Source: Dunaliella salina
Taxonomy: Eukaryota; Chlorophyta; Chlorophyceae; Chlamydomonadales; Dunaliellaceae
Direction: 5' to 3'
NCBI GenBank assembly: GCA_002284615.2
Contig: MU070223.1
Location: 3,072-18,447 of the forward strand
Length of the DNA stretch: 15,376 nt
Below, piece after piece: positions 8,195-15,376 of this stretch. Each line of letters opens with the position of its first letter. Within the stretch, counting starts at the first letter, position 1. The position numbers and the translations under genes are program-made. Under the pieces are notes generated by a model, which saw nothing but the letters and a program-made list of their open reading frames with translations, was not told where the DNA came from and did not search any database.

Positions 8195-8842
8195 TCAGGA
8201 GCCTACATGAAGCATAATTTTTGAATGCCATGTATAAAAATCCTCTCAAAAATATATATTTGAAATTCTGAGCTCGAGAGCAATAAATTGGTACATATAT
8301 GGGTCCCATCGGAGAGGTCCTGGGGGTGGGGGGGGAGGGGGGGGGGGCAGAGGGGTCAGCAATTTGGGCCCCCCCTTCTAAAATTTCGGACCCCCTTCTA
8401 CAAAATTCTGAATCAAATACCTCTACACTTCTGAGTTCTAGGAATGTTAATCGGCACTTCCTTTCAGCAAATTGCGTAAAAGTGGGGTCTGAATGATTCA
8501 GAGTCAGGGCCACATACGTATGGATGTAGGTCGCATGGGGTGTGGAGGCAAACATGCAGCAAACAAATCCAAACTTCCAGGTTAGAAACCATGCACTCTG
8601 TATTATTGCTTCGTGAAGTCAGGGTGGCAGCTTGAGGACTTTCAAGCAACTCATGGGTGCCTAGCAGGACAGGCATGCATAGGCGTTCGCAGCTCAGTTT
8701 TTGCCCCATATCTCTGCTGCAACTCACTCCTTCAAGGCAATGAGTATGCAGATGGATAGCTAATTCAAAGAGGAGCAGATTGGTACCCTTTNNGNNNGGN
8801 NNGGGGNNNNGGNNNGGGGNNNNGGGGGGGGGGGGGGGGGTC
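8195..8842 (+). repeat. G-rich dispersed repeat, copy B (contains N gaps)
   Basis: The block order is the same as in copies A and C: GGAGCCTACATGAAGCATAATTT, CTGAGCTCGAGAGCAATAAA, ATATGGGTCCCATCGGAG, first G tract (8318-8347), CCCCCCTTCTAAAATTTC, GTAAAAGTGGGGTCTGA, GGGGTGTGGAGGCAAACATG, CCTAGCAGGACAGGCATGC, GAGGAGCAGATTGGTACCC. It ends in a second G tract where bases 8792-8823 are patchily unresolved. The unresolved bases fall exactly in the G run, typical of a sequencing stall. Confidence 0.85.
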
Positions 8843-9050
8843 CAGGGGTCTGGACCAATTTTTTGACATGACGTCCTGAAATTCTTTTTTGACCCTTCTG
8901 GGTCCCTCAAAAATATTTGCTTTTCACTTTCACGCACATTCTCATATGCTTGGAAATAGTTCTTTCTCTGGGCGTCTGCAGTCATCCCGCAAACCTCAAA
9001 AACATTATTTTTGAGGATGATACACATTTGGTACAGCATTATGTGACAAA
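8843..9050 (+). repeat. Tail segment following copy B, shared with other loci
   Basis: Blocks such as TTTTCACTTTCACGCACATTC (8918-8942) and CACATTTGGTACAGCATTATG (9025-9045) have counterparts at about 5840-5870 and 6750-6775. The segment probably belongs to the same or a co-dispersed repeat. No gene was seen. Confidence 0.55.
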
Positions 9051-9439
9051 TTACAGGGCTTTCACGTTGTGAAGGCATAAGTGTTGCCTGTTTGGGGTAA
9101 ATTGGGATTCATATGCAATGGATGTGCCATAACACAGCGTGTTCAGGTCGAGAACGTACACATGAAACAAACACACAACCAGGCATCCGAAGAACAACAG
9201 TACGACTTTTCTTGGAGAATGTAAACACAGCACCCAGTACCATCGTGTGCTACTTGCCAAGCCTTATTGCTTATGCCAAATTGGTGCCCCCCAACTACAC
9301 ACAACATGCTGCTAAACATCTCCCTGTGTTCTGTGCATTCCTCAGTGTGCATAGCGTTGGTCGCATGCATGATCAAATAAAAGCAGAAGAGAGTCATTTG
9401 TATCTTACAGTTTCTGCACGATCCACTCAGGAAGGCTGA
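9051..9439 (-). other. Probable LC8 3' untranslated region
   Basis: This is the sequence downstream of the LC8 stop on the minus strand. The green-algal polyadenylation signal TGTAA appears on the minus strand at 9409-9405, about 30 bases after the stop, and again at 9055-9051, near the repeat boundary. Which one is used cannot be read from sequence. Open frames on the plus strand here are unsupported. Confidence 0.4.
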
Positions 9440-12400
9440 TCAACCAGACTTGAACAGCAAGATCGCCACTTGACCTGCAGGACACAGTCAGCAAAAAGAG
9501 CATAAGGGGACTCGGCAGCCTTGCTCGCAGAAGAAGCAAGCACGTGGGCTTCCAAGAACAGGTTGGCGTTCTCACAAAAGCCACAAACCACCCCCCCCCC
9601 TCCCCCCCCTCCCTCCCCCACTTTGCTCTAGAGCGAACCATCCAAAAACACCATCCTAAAATGTGACCAATTAGACCATACGTGCACGTACCGAGGTAAA
9701 AATAGATGAAGTGCTTGGTCTCGTGAGTAACATACGATCCTGCGAGTGAACCAAAGGGATGGACATAGGGCATGCTCAGAGGGGGGTCAACAGTGTGTGG
9801 GACTTTACCTGCCCGAAAACATGCAAACATTTCGCCAGCTCGCATGATGAGAGTTAGTCCTACTGAAGTACAGGCTTCAATCAGCAATATTTTTTATCCT
9901 GTCACTAGCCGGCGGTGGTGATCTATGCCAGGTCACAGGTTGGCAGGAGAATTTGAAAAAAATTGGAATTTCGACCCCTGAACTTTATTTTAAATTCCTT
10001 TTACAATAAAAAACAATTTTTCTAAAATTGGAATTCCAAAAAAAGCTCTGGAGGAAGTCAGGGCGGTTGAGTCGGTTAGACAGGCAGGTGACCAGGCAGG
10101 TGACCAACGGGCCAAACAATTTAAAAATTTTCACACACATTCAGAAAAATACATTATTAGTGATAGTTAAGTCGGGAATTGAAAAGTGAATGCCCAGGTG
10201 CGTCTAGAGGATTTATTGCAGCTTTTTGGAAGCCTAAATCACAAGGGCCAGAGAGGCGCTCACCTTCGCATTCTCCTGGCTTCCAATTTTTTTTTCAATT
10301 GTATTCCTTATTTGAAACCTATCCGAAAACCAAAAGTACAGAAACGTAGCTAGGGGAGTGTGCCACGGATTTACTAAGGCAATAACTCCAAGTGCAAGAA
10401 AGCTGCCGGATTCCGGTGCTCACCTCCGAATTCTCCTGGCTTCCAATTTTTCTTTTTAAATTGTATTCCTTATTTGAAACCTATCCGAAACCAAAAGTAC
10501 AGGGACGCAGCTGGGGGAGTGTGCCACGGATTTACTAAGGCAATAACTCCAAGTGCAAGAAAGCTGCCGGATTCTGCTCGAACATTTTCCATAAATTTAA
10601 GAAGCATATTCAAAATTTTTAAAAGTGCAATTAAAGGCCGTTAACGGCTCAGGTGCATTTACGGCCATGTCTGGCACACCCTGGCCCAGCCAGCCTTCCG
10701 ATTGGCCCCGTTTCTTTCATGATGATATTTTTAATGTTTTCACAGGAGGCTGCAAGAAGCATAACTTTTGGAACTCATGTGTCAATCCCATTAAGAATTA
10801 TATATTTGGAATCCTGAGATCAAGAGCTATCAATTGGTGTAAATATGGGTCCGATCCGAGGAGGGGGGGGGGGTGTCTGGCGGTGAAAATGGGCTTTTCA
10901 CAAATTTGGGACACCCCTCCAGAATTTGTCTGGGCCACTTCTACAGCATTTAAAAGACACCATTTGGATTCCTGAGCTCGAGAACTGTCTATTGGCACCC
11001 TTTTTGGTTTGACTGGGTAAAAGGGGGGATCTGTGTACATGGCTGGGAGTCAGTGCCATGTGCGCAAGGGTGTGGGCGGCAGGGGGTGTAGAGGCGAACA
11101 TGCGACGAACCAGTTCAAACTTCCAGGATAGTGACAATGTATGATGTGATTATGCATGGTGAAGTCAGGAGGGCAGTTAGTGGACTTGCAAGCCAGTTGT
11201 GGGTGCCTGGAAGGGCAGGTATGCATGGGCGTCCGTTGCTCAGTTTTTGTCCCATAACTCTGCTGCAACTCACTATTACAGAGTATGCAGATGGATAGCT
11301 ATTTCAAAAAGGAGTAGATTGATACCCTTTTTGTCCGGGTAGGGCTGCTGCGTGGGGCGTTTAAGGGTGGGTGGGTGGGTCAGGGGGGTTCCGCCCAGTT
11401 TTTTGACAAGGTGTACACTACTTGTTTATTCTTCCGCTCCTGGTTTTCAAATAATTAATTCATATTTGTATTGTCTCTATGGGGAAGGTGGTGTGGCCCT
11501 ATTTTTGGCCCTAGGAAGGGGAGCCGGACTTCTCCGCCGGGCACCTGCTGGTAAAAAACATACCCATGAAACGTATTCATTATTTCCATATGCTCAGGAG
11601 CTCAAAAGGAAGCAAACAGGCGTCACGTTTGTAAGTACCCACCACCTTCCCCTCCCTTCCGCACACCACTGCGCACACGTGGGGGCACCTCCCCCCACAA
11701 TTTTTGGCAGACTTATGCCTTTGTGAGTCTAGAACAGGACTGCCTAAAAAGATTTGGGAACGGGGCAGTCAGGGAAGCCCAGAAAATTTTCCCAGAAAGA
11801 ACCCCCCAAAATGGCCTGGTGACCCCCCTTTGGGGCATGCTGCACGGAACTTTCAAACTTGTTTCAAGACAAGAAGGCTCAGCAATCCCCCATGCTGGCA
11901 AAGGAATTGGCAAGGAATTTTTGATGAAAACTTTACATGAAGCAAAGCCATAGTCCAGATGAGCAACTTCAGGGTTATTCTGCTAACACATTCATGTCCC
12001 CATCCACCAGCAGCATCAGTCAACAACACATGATGAAAAACAATACTTGGAACATAAAACCTGCTCTCCAGACCTCCCAAGGCAATCAATAATGACAATA
12101 GCGACAGCACTCACCGAAGTTGCGGCCAACAATGCAGTGCCAGGTTGGGTTGTACTTCTGCAGAAAATACAGGCATTGTTGAGATGAAAGGGTCTTTCAG
12201 GCAGGTTTCTTCTCTCTTTCTCTCTCTCTCTCTCATGAGAAATGAGCGCAAATAGTCTACGTCCAGCGAAAGAGCGTGCATATGAGAATGCACCAGGGGT
12301 GCACCATGACTTCACTAAGCATCCAAGGGACCCAGTCTTGGTTAGAGTTCATTTGTCCCCTGGGAACAAATGAACCCTTGGTCAGCAGCTTCCCCAGTGA

Positions 12401-13047
12401 AGTCCCGGAATCCTGCGCACCTTGTCAAATTCCTTTTTGATGAAGGCTGCAATATCCTTCTCAATGTTGAACTTCTCCAGTGCCTGCAGGCACGGTACAA
12501 GTTTGGCTTTTAGGGAAGGGGGATGTTTCTACACCACCCGCCATGCAGTGCCGCGTGCTCTCGTTCCGGACACTCATCCCACATGAGCCCGCCTCAAAAC
12601 CAGACTGCAGCACTTGCACACGCACCTGCGTCGCGCAATCGATGGCGTCCGCTTGCCTGCATCAAAATGAGGAAGGGACAGCTCCTCAGCATGCAGTCAT
12701 CGTTAAGACACTTGGGATCACACAAGGAATAATTTTATAACAAACGATGCCATTGAGACATCGACAGAAGTAGCAGTGGCAGGGACTCGAAGGGCAGTGA
12801 CAGGTCCTTGGAAAAAGGCATGCAGCACTGGCACTCCCAACAGGCACTCACATTTCCTCGCTCATGTCAGCATTCTTGATGACCGCTTTCTGCAGTATAA
12901 AAGGAGGAGGGAAGGAAATGAGAGACGGGGCCAGTCTGTGCATCTGTCTGTGAACCACTGCTGGAATGCTGAGGTACAAAGCCCAAGGAGGGGCTGGAGT
13001 GCAGCATGATGAAGCCCTCCGTGTGTCACCTGCGTAGGTGTGGCCAT
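9440..13047 (-). CDS. LC8: Dynein light chain LC8 (DYNLL type), complete, seven exons
   Basis: LC8 is the small homodimeric light chain of axonemal, cytoplasmic and intraflagellar-transport dyneins, and a general dimerising hub in the cytosol and flagella. Exons on the minus strand, 5' to 3': 13047-13030 (MATPTQ), 12889-12852 ([12 protein letters not shown] plus AT), 12656-12626 (ending DAIDCATQ), 12483-12421 ([11 protein letters not shown]...KEFDK), 12157-12115 ([14 protein letters not shown]), 9739-9692 ([15 protein letters not shown]), 9474-9440 ([10 protein letters not shown], stop TGA). They total 276 nt, giving 91 residues; the family norm is 89-94. All six introns are GT-AG and all phases match. 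The conserved [17 protein letters not shown] core is intact with no broken residue. Exon 1 is the least certain because it is only six codons, but its phase fits and the length is right. Family identity is near certain. The gene is divergent from the EGY-like gene. In Chlamydomonas the orthologue is called FLA14. Confidence 0.96.
9475..9691 (-). other. LC8 intron 6, G-rich on the transcript strand
   Basis: A 217-nt GT-AG intron separates the last two exons. On the plus strand 9591-9619 is C10-T-C8-T-C3-T-C5, so the pre-mRNA carries four or more long G runs, a classic G-quadruplex-capable arrangement. The run is about 120 nt from the acceptor. Confidence 0.9.
10257..10574. repeat. 160-bp tandem duplication
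   Basis: Unit 1 (10257-10416) and unit 2 (10417-10574) are nearly identical. Both run from GCTCACC through CTCCTGGCTTCCAATTTTT, CCTTATTTGAAACCTATCC, CCAAAAGTACAG and GTGCCACGGATTTACTAAGG to AAGCTGCCGGATTC. They differ by a handful of substitutions and one- or two-base indels, mostly in T/A runs, which suggests a recent event. Confidence 0.93.
10740..11390 (+). repeat. G-rich dispersed repeat, copy C (near full length)
   Basis: Ordered blocks are shared with copies A and B: GCTGCAAGAAGCATAACTTTT, GTCAATCCCATTAAGAATTA, GGAATCCTGAGATCAAGAGC, AATATGGGTCCGATCCGAGG, first G tract (10858-10873), CCAGAATTTGTCTGGGCCAC, TTGGATTCCTGAGCTCGAGA, GTACATGGCTGGGAGTCAGT, GGTGTAGAGGCGAACATGCG, GCCTGGAAGGGCAGGTATGC, GAGTAGATTGATACCC. 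The second G tract (11354-11390) is GGTGGGTGGGTGGG-like. It lies inside LC8 intron 5, antisense to the gene. I could not identify terminal inverted repeats or target duplications by eye. Confidence 0.85.
12203..12235. repeat. (TC)n/(GA)n microsatellite in LC8 intron 4
   Basis: TTCTCTCTTTCTCTCTCTCTC-type run on +, purine-rich on the transcribed LC8 strand. It lies about 50-80 nt upstream of the exon 5 acceptor in the transcript. Confidence 0.9.
12347..12375. other. 10-bp hairpin in LC8 intron 4
   Basis: GTTCATTTGT (12347-12356) is the exact complement of ACAAATGAAC (12366-12375), with a 9-base loop that can add two G-C pairs. It lies about 45 nt downstream of the exon 4 donor in the transcript. 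Function unknown. Confidence 0.75.
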
Positions 13048-13287
13048 CCTTGCTGCGTGTTTGTTTCCTGCTGCTGGTCAGAGAACAAATTCCAGGAAGA
13101 GGCCGCGAAAAGCTACAAGAAAATTGGATTTGAGGAAGTGATTATTCTGAAATACCAGTTCCGCAAAGAAAGTGAGGAATTTCTCAACCGGCGTCAATGG
13201 TACCCAACAAGAAGACAATTTAATCCAATTTATAAGACACCTTGTACTCATCGTGTACTACTCGGATCTATACAACTCGTCAAGAAG
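13048..13287. promoter_or_regulatory. Shared divergent promoter region of LC8 (-) and the EGY-like gene (+)
   Basis: Only 240 bases separate the two start codons. The 10-mer AATCCAATTT occurs at 13222-13231 on + and, inverted, at 13121-13130 (AAATTGGATT). Each therefore places a CCAAT box pointing at its own gene, about 60-80 bases before each start codon. A TATAAG at 13231-13236 lies 52-57 bases before the plus-strand ATG and could be its TATA element. No transcription start can be read directly. The open frame that crosses this region on + (from 13006) is not thought to be coding. Confidence 0.6.
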
Positions 13288-13599
13288 ATGCAAGGGTGGT
13301 TGTGTAGTGGTAGCAGACGGGCCCTGCCCTTTCATCCTCTCAGCAACAACAAGGGACCTATCCCGTTGAGGCCTCATGCCCAGCCCAAGTTTAGGTCGCA
13401 ACCGAGTATCGCACCCAGCTATCTTGGGCCACATTGTAGAACCAGGGGCTCTCTACTACTTGTCCGGGCCACGGAGCAGACGGAGCAGCAAGAAAAGCAG
13501 GAGCAAGCCAGCAGCAACGGCACAGCCAGCAATGGTGCTTCCACCAACGACACGTCCGCCCCTGCATCCCCCTCCTCCTCCGCGTCGCAGCAGCAGGAA

Positions 13600-13631
<32 letters not shown>

Positions 13632-13783
13632 AGAGCAGCCCACATCTTCCACCTACAAGACGTTGTCGACCCTGGACATGCTGTTGGGCATCAACGAAGA
13701 GGAGGAGAGGAAGAAAAAGCAGCAGGAAGAAGAGGCCAAGCAGCAGGCCAGCGCTGCAACCACGGACAGCAGCATCTCACCAC

Positions 13784-13880
<97 letters not shown>

Positions 13881-13881
13881 N

Positions 13882-13978
<97 letters not shown>

Positions 13979-14420
13979 CGCACTTGTGTGATGGCAAACT
14001 GGTCACAGGAGGCCCAATTGGTACATGAGCCAGTCAAACTTTATACTTCCGAAGGTACTTTGTTGTGAGGAGGCAGTGTGGCAGCTTTAGGCAGCTGCAT
14101 GTCGTGCATGTTGTCGTCTGCACAGTGAATCATTGGATGAGGCAATTGAGTGCCACCGTTTGGGAACCACTACCTGGAAATCTGCGGTGAAGCCTCGGGT
14201 TTTTTTCCAGCTGCATGCCTGATCGACACCCCAAAGTTTCAGCTGTGTGCCTATAACACTTGCTTGTTAAGATGAAGTTGGTTAGCAGTAGCGGTGTCAA
14301 TGGCAATGAGATGCCGCTGAGTGAGCCAGCAATAGTTGTGTCAATGGCAATTAGATGCTGCCAACACCTCCAGAGGTTTGTCATATTGTAGAGCATGTTG
14401 ATGGGCGCGTGCATGCGCGT

Positions 14421-14498
<78 letters not shown>

Positions 14499-14918
14499 AT
14501 GCCAGTGCCTTCACACATACATGCTTGTTGAAACGCACGCCGGCATGTGCAGGCCATGCAGAAGCTGGCAGATGCAGATGCACAGCGGTACGGGGGCCAG
14601 GGCGCACCGCGGGACGATGTGGACGGCCAGTTCCAGAAGATCATTGAGAAGGCCAAGAAGCTTGCTGACAACCAGGCCAGTGAGGCGGACCAGGCACAGC
14701 TGAAGCAGGAGTTTGATGGCCTACTGCAGAAGATCAGCAAGCCACCTGAGGCCATGAGCAAAGAGGACATCAAGCGGCTGAAGGACGCTGCCTTCGGGCC
14801 GCAGACTTTCTGGGTGACTGAGACACAGCCCATCACAGACTTGGAGCGTTCTGGCCTTCTCATAAGGGGCAACCTGAGGGATGAGCGGACCAAGGTGTAC
14901 GAGTTTGTATGCCAAAAG
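13288..14918 (+). CDS. EGY: EGY-like chloroplast membrane metalloprotease, N-terminal exons (partial)
   Basis: EGY proteins are plastid site-2-type (M50) intramembrane metalloproteases needed for thylakoid and chlorophyll development. Two exons are in the window: 13288-13785 and 14553-14918, joined in phase 0 (CAG|GT...CAG|GCC), giving 288 residues. The exon 2 donor is AAG|GT at 14919. The first ~61 residues are basic, Ser/Pro-rich and acid-free, ending VRA, like an algal transit peptide. Residues ~62-166 are a Ser/Thr/Ala/Gln linker with a 17-residue Gln stretch (13588-13638) and a charged helix (EEEERKKKQQEEE). Exon 2 has a helical lead and then the family block: LKDAAFGPQTFWVTETQP (TFWVT at 251-255) and IRGNLR (GNLR at 272-275). 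The TFWVT wording is closer to EGY1 than to EGY2, as I remember them. The HExxH zinc site, NPDG motif and membrane helices should be in later exons beyond the right edge. Exon 1 start was chosen at 13288 because upstream Met codons lie antisense to LC8. Confidence 0.72.
13786..13976 (+). repeat. (TG)n microsatellite starting exactly at the EGY-like exon 1 donor
   Basis: About 190 nt of TG, with a single N at 13881 (true length uncertain). The first GT of the tract is the splice donor itself, so the 5' splice site is GTGTGTG. Translated frames through it give only Val-Cys or His-Thr repeats and are not genes. Confidence 0.97.
13977..14421 (+). other. Body of EGY-like intron 1, no other feature
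   Basis: Unique-looking sequence between the two dinucleotide tracts. A GTGTCAATGGCAAT-type segment followed by AGATGC occurs twice (about 14296-14314 and 14338-14357). No coding signal. Confidence 0.6.
14422..14496 (+). repeat. (AC)n microsatellite in EGY-like intron 1
   Basis: Uninterrupted 75-nt CA/AC run, the exact complement type of the TG tract 445 nt upstream in the same intron. It ends 56 nt before the exon 2 acceptor. Confidence 0.97.
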
Positions 14919-15376
14919 GTGGGGGTGCAATGCAAGCATGGGGTTGAGTAAAAAGGAGAAGTGGTAGGGCGTAGAGCGGAGGTTTTAGCAGGCCAAGATC
15001 CAAGTTTGATGGGAGCAGGGAAAGCTTCAGGGTGGGCGCTTCTGCTGCCCAATACCTCACAGGAAAGTGTGGTGCATGTGTACCAGCCCCACCAGCTGCA
15101 CAGTGCAAGTGTTCTGTGACCCTGACTTTCAGGTGCCTTTGAAGTGCTCATGCACTGCCCCATTGGGGGATACCCCATGTGTAGGGTTGGCCAATTCTTT
15201 TCGTACTTTTTGTACAGCAAATGTGTGGAATTTTCAGCACTCATAACGTGGAAGGCATGCAAAATTGGCAAACCGTACCCATGCATCTTGCCTTTGTGGG
15301 ATCCCTCTGGGACAAGCCACTCATGCCATGCACAGACCTTGAAGAGGAGGATGAGGGAGGGAGTGGAAGGCACACA
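14919..15376 (+). other. Start of EGY-like intron 2, no further exon recognised
   Basis: It opens GTGGGGG after AAG. I searched all three plus frames for the next expected family block (FGD-x-Y-x-LF) and did not find it; the candidate acceptor TTTCAG at 15128-15133 does not lead into a recognisable sequence. The long minus-strand frame (14381-15373) is antisense to exon 2 and runs through the AC tract; it is not credible. Confidence 0.5.

Larger units (their letters stand above)
9740..12114 (-). other. LC8 intron 5 (2.4 kb), repeat-laden
   Basis: It is defined by the donor after exon 5 (GTGAGT at 12114-12109) and the acceptor CAG at 9742-9740. It contains the 160-bp tandem duplication (10257-10574), G-rich repeat copy C (10740-11390), an AT-rich segment (9945-10050), a duplicated caggcaggtgac motif (about 10081-10105) and otherwise unassigned sequence. 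The other five introns are between about 190 and 510 nt, so this one looks expanded by insertions. Open frames inside it on either strand are not supported as genes. Confidence 0.85.

Noticed and set aside
11352..11953. Plus and minus frames of 66-124 codons inside LC8 intron 5
   Set aside because: No recognisable motif, overlapping frames of equal quality in several phases, and location within an intron and repeat copy C.
13006..13287. Upstream Met at 13006 as the start of the EGY-like protein
   Set aside because: The extension would overlap LC8 exon 1 on the other strand and would put about 94 residues of unrelated, non-transit-like sequence ahead of the basic Ser/Pro-rich segment that starts at 13288.
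13653..14068. His-Thr and Cys-Val repeat proteins over the dinucleotide tracts
   Set aside because: These are translations of (TG)n/(AC)n microsatellites lying inside an intron.
15128..15240. Third exon of the EGY-like gene after the TTTCAG acceptor
   Set aside because: None of the three frames gives the expected next family block; the true exon is more likely beyond the right edge.
14381..15373. Longest open frame in the window (330 codons, minus strand)
   Set aside because: It is antisense to the conserved EGY-like exon 2, starts in intron sequence and ends in a Val-Cys run from the AC microsatellite. No motif or family resemblance.

Overview
This is nuclear DNA from a eukaryote, most likely a chlorophyte green alga. 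Four things point there: a plastid-targeted gene of the EGY/site-2-protease type beside a dynein LC8 gene, very short exons in a repeat-heavy intron landscape, long (TG)n/(CA)n and poly-G tracts, and plant-type CCCTAAA telomere-like repeats. A Dunaliella-like volvocalean alga is my best guess, but this is inference from gene style only. Runs of N mark assembly trouble inside repeats.

Left part (1-9,050): no intact gene was found. It holds a (TG)n tract, a dense palindrome cluster (578-698), and a broken non-LTR retrotransposon reverse-transcriptase fragment on + (722-1156) carrying a 16-bp tandem repeat ending in a perfect hairpin. Next is a converging minus-strand fragment of a LINE-type C-terminus, with zinc knuckle and endonuclease-like region, that is nearly open (1286-2347). 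Then come three CCCTAAA repeats with an AT microsatellite, a set of degenerate ~90-bp repeats interrupted by a third retroelement remnant, and most of a dispersed G-rich repeat family. That family has about six copies in the window; the three left ones point to - and the three right ones to +.

Right part (9,440-15,376): two divergent genes share a ~240-bp promoter region. On the minus strand, seven tiny exons (9440-13047) rebuild a complete 91-residue dynein light chain LC8; every junction is GT-AG and in phase. Its 2.4-kb intron 5 holds a 160-bp tandem duplication and one G-rich repeat copy. On the plus strand, starting at 13288, are the first two exons of a gene that looks like the chloroplast membrane metalloprotease EGY1. 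It has a transit-like N-terminus, a poly-Q/acidic linker and the family's conserved TFWVT...GNLR block. The catalytic and membrane part lies beyond the right edge. Its intron 1 starts directly with a ~190-nt (TG)n tract and later carries a 75-nt (AC)n tract, so the transcript could fold on itself.

I found no tRNA, rRNA, CRISPR array or bacterial-type operon, and no clearly new multi-gene system. The most interesting items are the intron with complementary dinucleotide tracts, the symmetric CCAAT-type boxes between the two genes, the G-rich repeat family with its orientation switch, and the hairpin-ending GATAAG tandem array.
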